A stretch of 64,000 nucleotides of DNA from Valencia hispanica (lineage: Eukaryota; Chordata; Actinopteri; Cyprinodontiformes; Valenciidae). This document shows, piece by piece, positions 1 through 11,509 of this stretch; the stretch's first letter is position 1, and each line of letters starts with the position of its first letter. The DNA lies in assembly GCA_963556495.2 (NCBI GenBank), contig OY747702.1:54089286-54153285 (forward strand), in the 5' to 3' direction. The translations under genes were made by a program, and so were the position numbers. The notes under the pieces were generated by a model. It saw only the letters and a program-made list of their open reading frames with translations. It had not been told where the DNA came from and made no database searches.

Positions 1-29
1 TCTGTATGTGTGTGTGTGTGTGTGTGCGT
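1..29. repeat. (TG)n microsatellite
   Basis: The window opens inside a TG dinucleotide run with one CG interruption. Its left boundary is outside the window. Confidence 0.9.
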
Positions 30-361
30 GTTAATTGTCTCTGTTTTGCCCAGTAATCAGTGATGTGTGGTCAGGGTAGGTGGGGGGAGGGGGCGTATCT
101 CACCTGTCGTTCTGACAATTAAAATAGATAATTTAGAGTTAAAAAAAGGTATTAACAAAGATTAGAGAAAATCAAGTTGTCAACTTTACTGTTCAATAAA
201 TTTGTTTTTTTCTGTAGTATTTATATATTTTGTAATGGTCAGAATCGCTTCAGCGCATCATTAAAAGCTTTTAAAACAGCTAAATATTTCTGTTAAGGTC
301 AAAATTGAAATACAAGCTTCCATTTGGTATTTTGTATCTGTACGTCTGACTCCAGCTGAGC
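30..361. other. No recognisable feature
   Basis: AT-rich sequence with a short G-rich patch near 75-95. I see no coding signal, terminal repeat or known repeat motif. Confidence 0.5.
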
Positions 362-485
362 CAGAGCCACCAGTCATGAACCTCACAGCAGGTCACTGCC
401 TGTGATGGACGGGCGACCTGTCCAGGGTGGACCTTACCTCTCCCCCAATGACGGCTCACCACCACCCTGCAACCCTACATGGATA
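362..485 (-). repeat. Fragment of a common teleost retroposon (minus orientation)
   Basis: The stretch contains the module GGGCGACCTGTCCAGGGTGG followed by a CCCCCAATGACGGCTC-like stretch and a GGATAAGTAGG end. I recognise this arrangement from a very common fish interspersed repeat. The copies at 780-1035 and 45700-45815 read the complementary way (ACCCTGG...AGGTC), so this one is the opposite orientation. I cannot assign the class (LINE tail or SINE) from sequence alone. Confidence 0.55.
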
Positions 486-779
486 AGTAGGTTTATACAA
501 TGATTGATCAATTCATTAATTGATGTTTCCTCACATTTTATGTCGATAAGAAGGGCAAATACAGCAGAAAATAGTTTTGCTAAGTATCAGCATAAGTCTG
601 AACTGGCCCTAAGTTTCAGGTCAGAAATTTTAAGATGCCAGTGCGTTCCAAGTCTATTTATTTTTCCGGGGGAATATGACATGGCTAGAACTGCAAACCC
701 CAACCTTGTTTCTTTTCTTAGCCATTGTATTTTCTAAACCAGCCTAATCCTGGCAGAATGCAGAAGGGCTTACTTAGGG

Positions 780-1035
780 GGGAGAGGGACACCCTGGTTA
801 GGTCACCAGACAAACGTAGCGCAACACACAGCCATGCATACACTCACACCTAAGAAACACCTGGAATGGTTAATTAACCTAACAATCATGTTTTTAGGTG
901 GTGGGAGAAAGAACCCATGTATGCAGGGGTGCATAAAAACTCCACAAAGAAAAGCTCAGGCTGGGATTTGAATCCAAGACTTTCTTGCTATGAGGCGACA
1001 GTAATGGCACCTGTTCCACCGTGCAGCGCAGCAAG
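780..1035 (+). repeat. Common teleost retroposon fragment
   Basis: It starts GACACCCTGGTTAGGTCACC and runs through CACACCTAAGAAACACC, an ATTAACCTAACAATCATG block, GGTGGGAGAAAG, CTCCACAAAGAAA and a CCGTGCAGC end. That is the block order of a widespread fish repeat, somewhat diverged here. A 72-codon open frame in it (917-1135) is incidental, since the repeat normally contains a frame reading WDLNPRLSCY or similar. It lies head to head with the fragment at 362-485. Confidence 0.65.
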
Positions 1036-1498
1036 TGAACGAGCTGACTTATTTAGCAAAACTGCACATCATGTGGTTATACTAAGTAGTTTCTATGTTA
1101 TAAAATATGTTATAAAACTAATTTCTGTAAAATGAAAGGCAAAAATCTTTTAGCTGGTTGACAAATGTCAAAAAATAGTTACTGAAAATAAGCCTCTGTT
1201 AAAAACTAATCTTTAAAACTTTTATTCTGTAGTTTTTATTTTCCATATAAAGGCTCAGTGTTCAGGCTCTATCCCTTCCTTGAAAAGAGTAATTACCATA
1301 ACGTTCTGGCAATAACAGTTTACCAGACGTCAGCGTAAGTGTAGCTTTAGGTATGAAACACATAGGAAATTTCCTCCATTCCCTCCTGCTTGCGACTAAT
1401 GTGTGGCAGAGAGCAGCATACTCATAGCTTGCAGATTTATTTCTGTGTATGACTGGTGGCAAACATCCCATTGGTCAAACTGACGCAAAAACTTATAA
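1036..1498. other. No recognisable feature
   Basis: AT-rich sequence without a gene or repeat I can identify. Short open frames have no recognisable domains. Confidence 0.5.
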
Positions 1499-1899
<401 letters not shown>

Positions 1900-1904
1900 A
1901 TACT

Positions 1905-2207
1905 TATTTTCTCAGATTTTTGTGAATCTTTTGTCCTGAATGACTTAAAAAGGGAGCTAATGTTGTTATAGGTTTATTTTCTAATATAGATAAATTATTT
2001 GTATTTGAATTTTAAAGTCATTTCTGTAATAATGGGCTTGTAAAAGCCGATCTAAAGTTTATCTAATTATTCTTTCCACCCACATAGAGCAGGAACACAA
2101 TAATTATGTGAGTCAAAAGTCTTCTTTGAGTAAACAGAATATGATTGATGTGTTTAAGGATTTGACCAAGTTTCCTCTTCTATGGAAATCAAAATAGGGT
2201 CACCCTA
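1905..2207 (+). mobile_element. Truncated copy of the TAGGGTGACC-type DNA element
   Basis: It aligns by eye to 25450-25758. Shared blocks include TCAGATTTTTGT, TTTTAAAGTCATTT, AAAGCC(A/G)ATCT, the CATTCTAACCACAT-like block and GAAATCAAAATA followed by GGTCACCCTA. It therefore keeps the right terminus (ending GGTCACCCTA at 2207) and lacks the left half, where the (TA)n array now sits. Confidence 0.7.
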
Positions 2208-3865
2208 TTTTAAATTCAAATTGCCAACACACATTTCCTTTAGCTTTCAATGAAAATATGACCTTGATATGATTATGAAGCATATTTTGGACGTGTGTTG
2301 GTTTGATTTGTGGTTTCAAATATAAACAGGATATCAAATGATTTGGATACTTCAATTAATGGAAACTGAATGGATTTAAGAGTAGAAATTAGACATGGAA
2401 AAAATGAAGAAGAAACCCTAAATGGGGTAAAAATATGCAACAAAAATAATCGTTTTATAATGGAATCGTAGCACCTGAATCGTAATCGAATCGAAATCGT
2501 GAGGCACCCAAGATAGCAAACCACTAATGTCATTGGTTTTGAATCCCAGTATACTCTAGTGAAAACTACTGAATACGAAAAATAAACTGACTTGAATTTA
2601 ATCTGGACCAGACTGGAATCTGTATATTCAGACATGACTTGGGCATGTTTGTCCTATAAAGTGCCTATGAGTTGACATTTAGCATATTTACAAGGAAAGA
2701 CTCATAGCAAACTGTAGCACTAGTGATCAAAACCGCACAGTGCATGCTTGGTATTTACATTCAACGCTGGTAATTGTGATTATAAAAAGGTTACAAAAGC
2801 ATAAAGTGTTACTGCTGGAGAACAGCTAAGTGTCCTGTCTCAATCAGGGGTAGTGAAAAGACATCCCTAAATAGCATACTGCTTCTTTATATGCTACAAG
2901 TAACACGGCAAATTAGCAGGGCTGCACAACATTACAGATTTCAATTAATTCTGATCAGCACAGATGTTGCATCACTCTCCCACGAAGCAGGCTCATTTTT
3001 ATGCAAATTGGAGCTGTTAGACAAGGGGAAGGATAGCTGGAAACTGTGAAAAATATAAAAAGAAAAACATCCATAGAAGCTTGAAGGTATTCCCCAATAT
3101 GATGCTTTAGTCTTTCATAAATACCAGGGATAATTTATCTTAGTGGATTTAGCAACAAGTAAAATTAGATGATACAATGTTTTGCTCTTACATGTCTTGA
3201 TTAGAGCAATTAGAGATTATTTTGCTGAAGCTAAACATAGAAAAAGTAATGTTGTAATTCCAGTCATAAATGTCCTCTGAGTTCCTGACAGACGCCTTGA
3301 CAGGAACCCTGAGATCTCACAAGGGTCAAAGTTTGTGTGACTTCCCTCACCCAAACAGGATATGTTTAAAGAACTTCTGTAAACCTCACCCGCTTTCTCT
3401 ATAAAATGTGTCAAAGGAGTTATTTTTCTTGTCTTTCTCTTCATCGGGGGTGTGGGAACCAAGGCTGGTGTGATGACAGCTATCGTGGCATGGGCTGGTC
3501 TGAAGAAGTCACCCCATTGTTCACTTTGATAAATCGTTTAGATGGTAGTGACCTCTCCAGACTACTCTTCCTTCTATGACTTTGATGTATTAAAGTGTGA
3601 GAAACAGTTGGAGTGTAGTTCTCTGTCTTCTTTAGACAGCTTCCTTGTCAGACCCCGAAAATTAAATCTGAATCCTCTCGAGATTTTAACACGTCAAACA
3701 TAGGTATTAATGGATCTGTCCATCTTTTCCTGCTCTGACATCTCCACGAAATGTGCCACATTAAAACTCCTGGAAGCAGGGGAGCCTCCAAAAAGTTTTC
3801 AAAGTGGGTCCACTGATTGTTTTGGGGTGGCCTGCATTGTGGGGTGCGTATTTAGAGTGTACTGT
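2208..3865. other. Mostly unannotated; one possible repeat edge
   Basis: I see no gene. Around 2462-2515 the AATCGTAATCGAATCGAAATCG-like stretch plus GTGAGGCACCCA resembles the end of a fish DNA element, but no partner terminus was found. The remainder is AT-rich unique sequence. Confidence 0.4.
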
Positions 3866-5738
3866 TTACAGTATTCCACATTTTGGCACAACCCAGCAAG
3901 AAGCTTTCATGTATTGTATTGGGCTTTCAAATAATAGACCAGCACAAGAAAGTGGCATGCATTTGTATTGCCCTCCTTTTTACACTGATTGGTTAATAAA
4001 ATCTGCTGTAACCAATTGCCTTTAGAAGTGACCTAATTAATTTGTTTGTCAAGAAGAGCTTGGAGAGCATTAATCAGGGAAATAGCCAAGAGGTTCATGG
4101 TAACTCTGGAGGAGTTGCAAGGCTCTATAACTCAGGTGAAAGTATCTGCTGACTTTACAGCTATCAGGTGTGCAGTCAGTATTACCTTTGCTGAAGTGTG
4201 ACCATATTCATGCATGGTGCAGAGGGACTCAAAAACTGCAAATCGTCCGAATAACACACCAGTTCCAAGGTAAAACATAGAGTTGCCAGCATCTTGCCAT
4301 TGGGATGCTTTTCTCCAGTGGGAACAGGGAAGCCGGTCCGTCTTAATGGGAAAATAGGTGTAGCTATTTACCAGACGATCCTGGAAGAGAACTTGCTAGA
4401 GGATGCACGACTCGACACTGGTGGGGAGGTTAATGTTCTAGCAAGAGAACAACCCACTACATGCAGCTAAAGCTACAATGGAATGGTTGAGATCAATGGT
4501 CCCCAACCATTCTTTTTGCCAAGGACCGGTTTAATATCAGACATTATTCACACAGAACGGCGGGTTAATGCAACAAAATAAAAAGAAACTTTCGGCATAA
4601 AAAACTGGCTTTTAAAAAATATATAATATTAAATATAAATCCAATGTTTGCTCAGACTTTATTAGCATTTCCGCAACATCGCACCAACTATATGACTCCT
4701 CTCTGCCCCCTAGTGCTCCCTGGTTGCTATGGCAGCGCTTAAACGTGCCTTTAAAACAAGATTTACCACAAAAACAAATATATAGTGCATGAAAAATACA
4801 ACTCACCACAATGCTGAATCAGAATGAGCCCTGTACCTGTTTCTCTGTAACGAGAGAGTCCGTCTGGGGCAGTTTGAAAGGCTTCATTGATTCATTAGAA
4901 GACCGGTTGCATATTATTTCGAGCGGAGGCCTGCTGGGTGGAATTCGTCTGTCACAATAAATCCATATTTTGTATTGTCTGTTAGATGTAGCTTTCTGTT
5001 TTTGGAACTCATAGACTCTTCCTCTGTCTCATCACTGGACCTTTTCATTTTGCAAACTTTTCAGAGAGCCCTGTTATAAAATTATTTTGCTTGCTTGTGG
5101 GCTTGTTTTTTGCAGGGACGTAAGAAATGGCAAGAGTCTTGACATGCGTAAAGAATGATTTATATCCTGATGTAATGGAGACAAGAGCTGGTCATTTTTC
5201 AAAATAAAACATCTTTTAGACTCGGATAATAAATAAAACAGAAATACTGCAAGTTATTTATTTTTTCTGTGCGGCCCGCAGCCCGGTACCAATTGACCCA
5301 AAGTCAGGGACTGGTTCGGGGCCGGGGGCTTTGGACCTTTGTTTTAGATCACTGTATCTTCATATGTTAGAATGGCCTAATCAAAGTCAGATCTAAATTC
5401 AATTGGGAATCGGCACTAAGATTTGAAAATTGCTTTTAACAGATGCGCTTCACCCGATAGCCAGTTATGAGCTGTTTTGCAAAGACAAAGAGCTAACAAT
5501 GTCTGTATCTAGACATGCAAAAAAGGTTATACATACCCCCAAATATTGGCAGCTGTAATTTCAGCGAAAAGTGGAACTGAATTCAGTTTTTTCAGTCAAA
5601 TATTTTTAAAACTGATCCTTTTCCCTCCACTTTTAACCATTTTTACAAGTTCTACTTCGTGTTTGTGTGTCACATCAAATCCAAATTAAGTACATGCAAG
5701 TTTGTGGTTTGAATGTGACAAAATGGGAAAAACTCATG
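3866..5738 (+). mobile_element. Old, decayed Tc1-type transposon
   Basis: Diverged relic of a Tc1 transposon on the plus strand. Left-end sequence resembles Tc1 terminal DNA (TATTCCACATTTTGGCAC at about 3872). Coding remnants follow, including a stretch at 4075-4140 matching the intact copy (GCCAAGAGGTTCATGGTAACTCTGGAGG-type), a GGGAACAGGGAAGC block at 4320, and CTACAATGGAATGGTT at 4472. After the hAT insertion it resumes at 5368 with TTAGAATGGCCTAATCAAAG and continues to GAGCTGTTTTGCAAAGA (5467). The end at 5715-5735 (AATGTGACAAAATGGGAAAA) is the other terminal repeat. It has many stops and indels plus a central deletion, so it is certainly non-functional. It belongs to a different subfamily from the young copy at 8199-9756. 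Confidence 0.8.
4494..5341. mobile_element. hAT-type element nested in the Tc1 relic
   Basis: It interrupts the Tc1 relic inside transposase codons. The left end CAATGGTCCCCAACC and the reverse complement of the right end, CAAAGGTCC, form a short inverted repeat. Subterminal GGACCGGTT and CGGCCCGCAGCCCGGTACC are typical of a large hAT group. Flanking octamers GTTGAGAT (4486-4493) and TTTTAGAT (5342-5349) agree at 6 of 8 positions, consistent with a decayed 8-bp target duplication. No transposase frame is visible, so it is a non-autonomous or internally deleted copy. Confidence 0.7.
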
Positions 5739-6937
5739 AGGTATAACTATTTCCTGCAAGACATTGTATGGGGGAGCAAGGCAAGAAGTGAGTTTCCAAT
5801 TGACACAAACGTGCAAACTGTAAATAAATAAGTGTTGAGCATCGGAGAGAATGTCACTTTTTTGTATTTTGTTTGTTCAAATACATTCAGAAATTTAAAT
5901 GATGGAATCAGATGCTGAATAATTAATCTCTGTCTCATTTCCCAGACATGCTCAAGTATCCGTCTTGGTCTCTAGTTCATCTTTCTGTCTTGTCTTTGCC
6001 TGAAATGCTGAGATTCACCACAACAGGTGTAGAGGTCAACTCAAAGTTCACAGCTTTTACATTTAGCTTGCTAAAGACCGGCGACAAGAAACCTGCAGGT
6101 GTAAAAGAATCCGGGATTCTAAAGGGCGTGATTTATCACGTCTGCCAGAATTCTGCCGAGACTGGATGAAAAACAGCCGCAAAGGTTAGAAAACACAGTC
6201 TGCTGTCAATTTTTTAATCCAGCTGTGTCCACAGTGTGTCATGCTTTACTTAGCTTTTTCATACATTATTACATAAGAATCCTGAAATGCTAAGCAAGGC
6301 CATAAATATCAAGCTTTTCCTTTAACGTAGTTGTAATCATGTTAGAAATTGCATCACAGATTTTACAGAAGGAAAGAGATTTAGGTAAACTTTGAACAAC
6401 TGAGCTTAGTGTAACTTAAAGGTGAAACTGTGTAATACTTGTTCTTTTTGAAATATGATCAGTCTCTTTGAGGCTGCTGCACCTCAACATTTTCTCCAAC
6501 CACCATTGCCTTCATTAGCCACAGAAAGGAAATAGACGGAAAAATGAGCGAGTGAGGAAAAGCCAGTCCCTCTACAACAGAGAGAAAATTAGTTTTCAGT
6601 GAGATGTGTCCAATCACAAAACTTTGTTTTGTAAAATTACAAAACAAAGGAAACAAAGGTTTCTCCACCAAGTTCTAATGTCTTTTTATTTTTATTTTCT
6701 ACAGCACTTTGTTTAGCTCTCATGCTGTTTTTAAATGTGCTTTATAAATAAACACGGTGGTATGGCATGGCATGGCTTTTAAACTTTGGGACTTTCGTCT
6801 GGTGTTACGTTTTATTTTACTTTTTATTTATCAATCTTCACTTCTCATATTCCGTTCCTTCTTAAGGCTTCTTAAGATTTGTTTTGTAATCTAGTATTTT
6901 ATATTTACTTTTACTCAGCTCATAGTGGTAGTCTTTA
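5739..6937. other. No recognisable feature
   Basis: AT-rich sequence. Open frames of 60-75 codons (for example 5948-6169) show no domain, no codon bias I can see and no splice context I trust. Confidence 0.45.
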
Positions 6938-7112
6938 ATTCAATTCAATTCAGTTTATTTATGTAGCGCCGATTCAACAGATGTCATCTCAAGGCACTTT
7001 ACAAGAAAAGCTATTTCAATGCAATCATAAGCATCCCAATCAGTTTAAAGTTTTAGTTAGTTTATTTAAGAAATCCCAGCAGATTGCATCGAGTCATTGA
7101 CTTGAGGTTGAA
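6938..7112 (-). mobile_element. L2A-type LINE 3' tail (minus strand)
   Basis: The plus strand reads TTCAATTCAATTCAGTTTATTTATGTAGCGCC and continues ATGTCATCTCAAGGCACTTT. This is the complement of the 3' end of the element at 44340-45634, which closes with CCTTGAGATGACATCTGTTG and TTGAA repeats. It is a short 5'-truncated insertion. Confidence 0.8.
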
Positions 7113-7644
7113 TCCTGCTGTTTAGTTATGGTTCTCTGTATATCTAAGCGCTTGTTTACTTTGACAAGCTGTCTTTTCTATTTATTTGTTTCTCTGTGTT
7201 CTCCTCTCACCTTTCTGGTCTGAATCTTGATCGTTTCTCATGTGTCTTGGGTTTATTTGCATTTCTGTTTTCCGGAATACCATGTTCCTTGTCTATTCTA
7301 TAAGTCATTTTCCTCATTTCCTCATCTCAACTCTAGTTATTTGACTTTCCTCACAGCTGCACCCAGTTTCTAATCAAACACCTGCTCCTTGTTCAGTAAT
7401 CAACTCTCCAGTTTAAATATATTTAAGGTGGCAGCTCTTTGCTGAGAGCATATGGTCTTAGGCCTGCTCTACATGGAGATGAAACCAGGAGTAGCAGCAA
7501 AGATTTTTCATCGAATAGATGTCTCATTCACAAGGAGCCGGTGTTTCAGGACAGCGTAAACGATAATGCTTGAAACCGGCTCCCAGAGTGAAGAAGTCTC
7601 ACAAGGATTCCGGCATTTATTCTGAGTAGATGACTTCGCCGCCC
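7113..7644. other. Unannotated, pyrimidine-rich
   Basis: No gene. The block at 7330-7440 (CAGCTGCACCCAG..., AATCAACTCTCCAG..., short TTTAAATATATTTAA palindrome) resembles part of a fish retroelement leader or LTR. I cannot define its ends. Confidence 0.3.
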
Positions 7645-7856
7645 CATTCCTATATTTAACCATAGGCTTTATACAAGTTAAATGAAGCCTCCATGACGTC
7701 ACATCGTAGGTTTCTGAAGAGCTGAATTGAAGCCGAGTGGGCGGTTCCCACCACCGCCATCTTGGCTGCGTCACTCGTCTCGTCACTCCCGGAAAATACA
7801 AGCCACCAGCACTAGCGCTGACGGCTCATCTGAGACCTGTCAATCAAAAAGACACT

Positions 7857-8150
7857 GAGTTCTTTTAAATCACTACTAAAAACGTATCTGTGTAGAGCTG
7901 CCTTTGAGTAATGCTTTGATGTATCATGTTTTGTGTGTGCTTCTTGCTGTTTTTACATTATATGCTTTGTAATGCCTTGATGTATCTTTGTATGCTTCTT
8001 GCTTTATTACTGTTTTTACTTTATATGTGTGTTTTATATCTACTTTATATCTCTGTTTTATTGCTATTTTTATTTTACCTCTGAATCATGTAAATCATCT
8101 TGAATCACCTTGTTGTTGAAAGTGTGCTACACAAATAAAATTGCCTTGCC
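7857..8150 (+). mobile_element. L2B-type LINE 3' tail
   Basis: It matches the 3' region of the L2B element at 14467-17830: AGAGCTGCCTTTGAGTAATG, TATCATG, then AAATCATCTTGAATCACCTTG, GTTGAAAGTGTGCTACAC, AAATAAAATTGCCTTGCC. It is a strongly 5'-truncated copy holding the last few codons of the LINE ORF and its 3' UTR. Confidence 0.8.
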
Positions 8151-8198
8151 TTATGATTCAAAATTACAAGCTTAAATTACATCTAAATGCATGAGTTA

Positions 8199-8411
8199 CA
8201 GTGGCTTGCAAAAGTATTCGGCCCCCTTGAACTTTTCCACATTTTGTCACATTACAGCCACAAGCATGAATCAATTTTATTGGAATTCCACGTGTAAGAC
8301 CAATACAAAGTGGTGTACACGTGAGAAGTGGAACGAAAATCATTCATGATTCCAAACATTTTTTCCAAATAAATAACGGAAAAGTGGGGTGTGCGTAATT
8401 ATTCAGCCCCC
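8199..8411 (+). repeat. Tc1 left terminal inverted repeat
   Basis: 213 bp. By eye it differs from the complement of 9544-9756 at about five positions. Long IR/DR-type repeats of this size hold two transposase binding sites in related Tc1 elements. Confidence 0.9.
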
Positions 8412-8567
8412 TTTGGTCTGAGTGCAGTCAGTTGCCCATAGACATTGCCTGATGAGTGCTAATGACTAAATAGAGTGCACCTGTGTGTAATCTAATGTCA
8501 GTACAAATACAGCTGCCCTGTGACGGCCTCAGAGGTTGTCTAAGAGAATGTTGGGAGCAACAATACC

Positions 8568-9539
8568 ATGAAATCCAAAGAACACACCAGACAGGTCAGG
8601 GATAAAGTTATTGAGAAATGTACAGCAGGCTTAGGCTACAAAAAGATTTCCCAAGCCTTGAACATCCCACGGAGCGCTGTTCAAGCGATCATTCAGAAAT
8701 GGAAGGAGTATGGCACAACTGTAAACCTACCAAGACAAGGCCGTCCACCTAAACTCACAGGCCGAACAAGGAGAGCGCTGATCAGAAATGCAGCCAAGAG
8801 GCCCATGGTGACTCTGGACGAGCTGCAGAGATCTACAGCTCAGGTGGGGGAATCTGTCCATAGGACAACTATTAGTCGTGCACTGCACAAAGTTGGCCTT
8901 TATGGAAGAGTGGCAAGAAGAAAGCCATTGTTAAAACACACAGCAAACATGTGGAAGAAGGTGCTCTGGTCAGATGAGACCAAAATAGAACTTTTTGGCC
9001 AAAATGCAAAACGCTATGTGTGGCGCAAAACTAACACTGCACATCACTCTGAACACACCATCCCCACTGTCAAATATGGTGGTGTCAGCATCATGCTCTG
9101 GGGGTGCTTCTCTTCAGCAGGGACAGGGAAGCTGGTCAGAGTTGATGGGAAGATGGATGGAGCCAAATACAGCGCAATCTTGGAAGAAAACCTCTTGGAG
9201 TCTGCAAAAGACTTGAGACTGGGGCGAAGGTTCACCTTCCAGCAGGACAACGACCCTAAACATAAAGCCAGGGCAACAATGGAATGGTTTAAAACAAAAC
9301 ATATCCATGTGTTAGAATGGCCCAGTCAAAGTCCAGATCTAAATCCAATCGAGAATCTGAGGCAAGATCTGAAAACTGCTGTTCACAAATGCTGTCCATC
9401 TAATCTGACTGAGCTGGAGTTGTTTTGCAAAGAAGAATGGGCAAGAATTTCAGTCTCTAGATGTGCAAAGCTGGTAGAGACATACCCTAAAAGACTGGCA
9501 GCTGGAATTGCAGCAAAAGGTGGTTCTACAAATCTTTGA
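8568..9539 (+). CDS. Tc1-type transposase, 323 aa
   Basis: This transposase would bind the terminal repeats in the nucleus and cut and paste the element into TA sites. Residues 1-110 form the paired-like double helix-turn-helix DNA-binding region, with an AT-hook-like GRPPK at 58-62. The catalytic DDE core follows: D136 in LWSDETK, D227 in FQQDNDPKH and E262 in LNPIENL, with exactly 34 residues between the last two (DD34E). A glycine-rich loop lies at about 170-188. Family members are usually about 340 aa, and this one lacks about 17-20 residues between RRKPLLK and TANMWK, just before the first aspartate. The deletion is in frame, so the catalytic triad is intact but the interdomain segment is shortened and activity is doubtful. 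The start at 8568 gives the normal family N-terminus. There is no intron and no obvious promoter beyond the terminal repeat. Confidence 0.93.
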   Translation: MKSKEHTRQVRDKVIEKCTAGLGYKKISQALNIPRSAVQAIIQKWKEYGTTVNLPRQGRPPKLTGRTRRALIRNAAKRPMVTLDELQRSTAQVGESVHRTTISRALHKVGLYGRVARRKPLLKHTANMWKKVLWSDETKIELFGQNAKRYVWRKTNTAHHSEHTIPTVKYGGVSIMLWGCFSSAGTGKLVRVDGKMDGAKYSAILEENLLESAKDLRLGRRFTFQQDNDPKHKARATMEWFKTKHIHVLEWPSQSPDLNPIENLRQDLKTAVHKCCPSNLTELELFCKEEWARISVSRCAKLVETYPKRLAAGIAAKGGSTNL

Positions 9540-9543
9540 TTTA

Positions 9544-9756
9544 GGGGGCTGAATAATTACGCACACCCCACTTTTCAGTTATTTATTTGTAAAAAATGTT
9601 TGGAATCATGTATGATTTTCGTTCCACTTTTCACATGTACACCACTTTGTATTGGTCTTACACGTGGAATTCCAATAAAATTGATTCATGCTTGTGGCTG
9701 TAATGTGACAAAATGTGGAAAAGTTCAAGGGGGCCGAATACTTTTGCAAGCCACTG
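9544..9756 (-). repeat. Tc1 right terminal inverted repeat
   Basis: 213 bp, the complement of 8199-8411. It starts right after the transposase stop codon with GGGGGCTGAATAATTACG. Confidence 0.9.
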
Positions 9757-9948
9757 TATTAAAAAAATTTACCCCCCACAGAGCTGTCATGACGGTAAAC
9801 TTGACCTATTAAACCTAAAATGTTTATTTCTGCTGCGAAGCTGCCATTTTTAACATGGGAGTCAATGGGAACTTGCTTCTCTCTGGAGCCAACCCATTGT
9901 GGATGATGGGGGAACTGCAATTTTGTCACTTCCGGGTAGGCTTCGCAT

Positions 9949-11509
9949 GAGCAACTCTGTGATAAAGTAAACAAACATGGCATCGTATGGTGTTGCGGTC
10001 TTAATAAAGCAAATACCTACCTTATTATGGATCCTAGAATACGATTTACTGTCCCTGCTTTATCACCAGGAGCAAAACATGGATCAGGAGAACCACAGAC
10101 ACCACATGCTTTAGAATAAAGCTCTAATTGAAGCAAGATTTGTCATGTTTGCCACCAGGTTGACTGTGCATGCTCAGTTCTTATTTCTCTGTTTGTCTGG
10201 CAGTGTCACAGCGCCACCAGTGGGTCCGGCATATGTACTGCAGCATTTTAAGCCAGTTTATGTGAATCCATGTGGACTACTTTTTAATTATTGTGGTGCT
10301 GTTTGTAAAGACTGTTTTTTAATCTTTACCTGCTTTGTCTTTGTGTAGAGCAGGCGAATTATTAGTTAGAAATGTTCACAAGAATAATGTAGACTAAGGA
10401 AATTACTTCAAATAACATCAGGGGATATAGCTTTTTTATATTTATTTTTTAGAAGAAACTGGAATTTAGAAAAAGATGTTTCCTCTTTTATTAAGTTAAA
10501 AGTTTTCACCTGCTTATTCTGAATTTTTTATTGATAGTTATCATTAAAATGATAGCACAGTACAAACAAGGGGAACACATGTATTGACCAAGTATTGATG
10601 TTATAACCAATTAAAACTGTACAGATTGCACTCACCGCCATAGATCCACTAAAAAGAAAGCTATTCTTTGTGAATGATAATTAATGCTGATGACTCACAT
10701 GAATAGATTAGATTGTTGCATCCCACAGACATACCCCTACAGATTACCTAACCCCCACTACAGGCACACATACACACTGGCAAGTGAATTATCTTGGCTG
10801 CTAAAATGATGAACCTTCAACCACAATGTGACATTGAAAAATTCATTTGCACACTGTTTGCCAACGGAAAACGTACACGTCTAGACCTCCCTAATCCCCC
10901 CTGCAGCAATCTAACGTCAACCCCGCTTCCATCAATTGCGGCTGGAAATGGAGCCTGTGTGCTGAAACGCGTGTGCTGGTTGGAGGCGGTGCTGAGAGGA
11001 GGTTTGTTACCAGAAGGAAAAGCCAACCAAACAACTTGGAGCTGTCTCCACGGAAACACACACCCCATTGAGGCTACCATCGCTCCTGTACCCAAAACAG
11101 CGACATAAGGCTGTCACTGCCCAAAACAAGATGTCGTGTCAAGGCAGGAAAATTACACAATAACGAGCCTCACTGGAGATTAGGCTAATGAGAAAATCAA
11201 AAAACAATTTAATTCTTGTCAGCATCTTTAAATTACCTCTCATCACAATACACTGATTAAAAAAAAAGTCTGCCACTCAGCCGGCTGGCCACTATAAATA
11301 ACCTCTGGGCATTTTGGACTATGGACCCCTTACCTTATTATTTGCAATTATAAATGCAACACACATGCACACATACACACACATGTGTGTGAAAAAAAAA
11401 TGTTAAACCCCCCCTGAAGCTCTTTTAGTTTTTTTTTTTTTAGAGTAAGCAAGATTTGCTTCGACAATGAAAATGTTTGATTTATGTTATATAGAAACAT
11501 GGCAAAAAT
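9949..11509. other. No recognisable gene; small AC tract
   Basis: AT-rich unique sequence. Around 11358-11392 a short ACAC/TGTG palindromic tract is followed by poly-A. Open frames at 10794-11108 (both strands) have no recognisable domain. Confidence 0.45.

Larger units (their letters stand above)
8199..9756 (+). mobile_element. Tc1-type DNA transposon, nearly intact
   Basis: The element is 1558 bp. It begins CAGTGGCTTGCAAAAGTATT, ends with the exact complement, and is flanked by TA on both sides (8197-8198 and 9757-9758), the expected Tc1/mariner target duplication. The terminal repeats are 213 bp each and nearly identical, which indicates recent insertion. A single long frame (8568-9539) encodes the transposase. 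The element sits inside an older short fish repeat. Confidence 0.95.
7645..9948. mobile_element. Short interspersed fish element, interrupted twice
   Basis: Three pieces appear to belong together: 7645-7856 (GAAGCCTCCATGACGTCAC... to GACCTGTCAATCAAAA), 8151-8198 (AAAATTACAAGCTTAAATTAC...) and 9757-9948 (AGAGCTGTCATGACGG..., TTTTTAACATGGGAGTCAATGGGAA..., CACTTCCGGGTAGGCTTCG). I know this block order from a common fish repeat. The first gap is filled by an L2B tail and the second by the Tc1 transposon. Superfamily is uncertain. The outer ends share only GAAGCC in inverted orientation. Confidence 0.5.

Noticed and set aside
4612..4809. Minus-strand frame inside the nested hAT element
   Set aside because: Too short and without any hAT transposase motif.
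10794..11108. 104-codon frame with an overlapping 92-codon frame on the other strand
   Set aside because: Neither has a domain, and a frame pair on both strands over the same GC-rich patch suggests composition, not coding.
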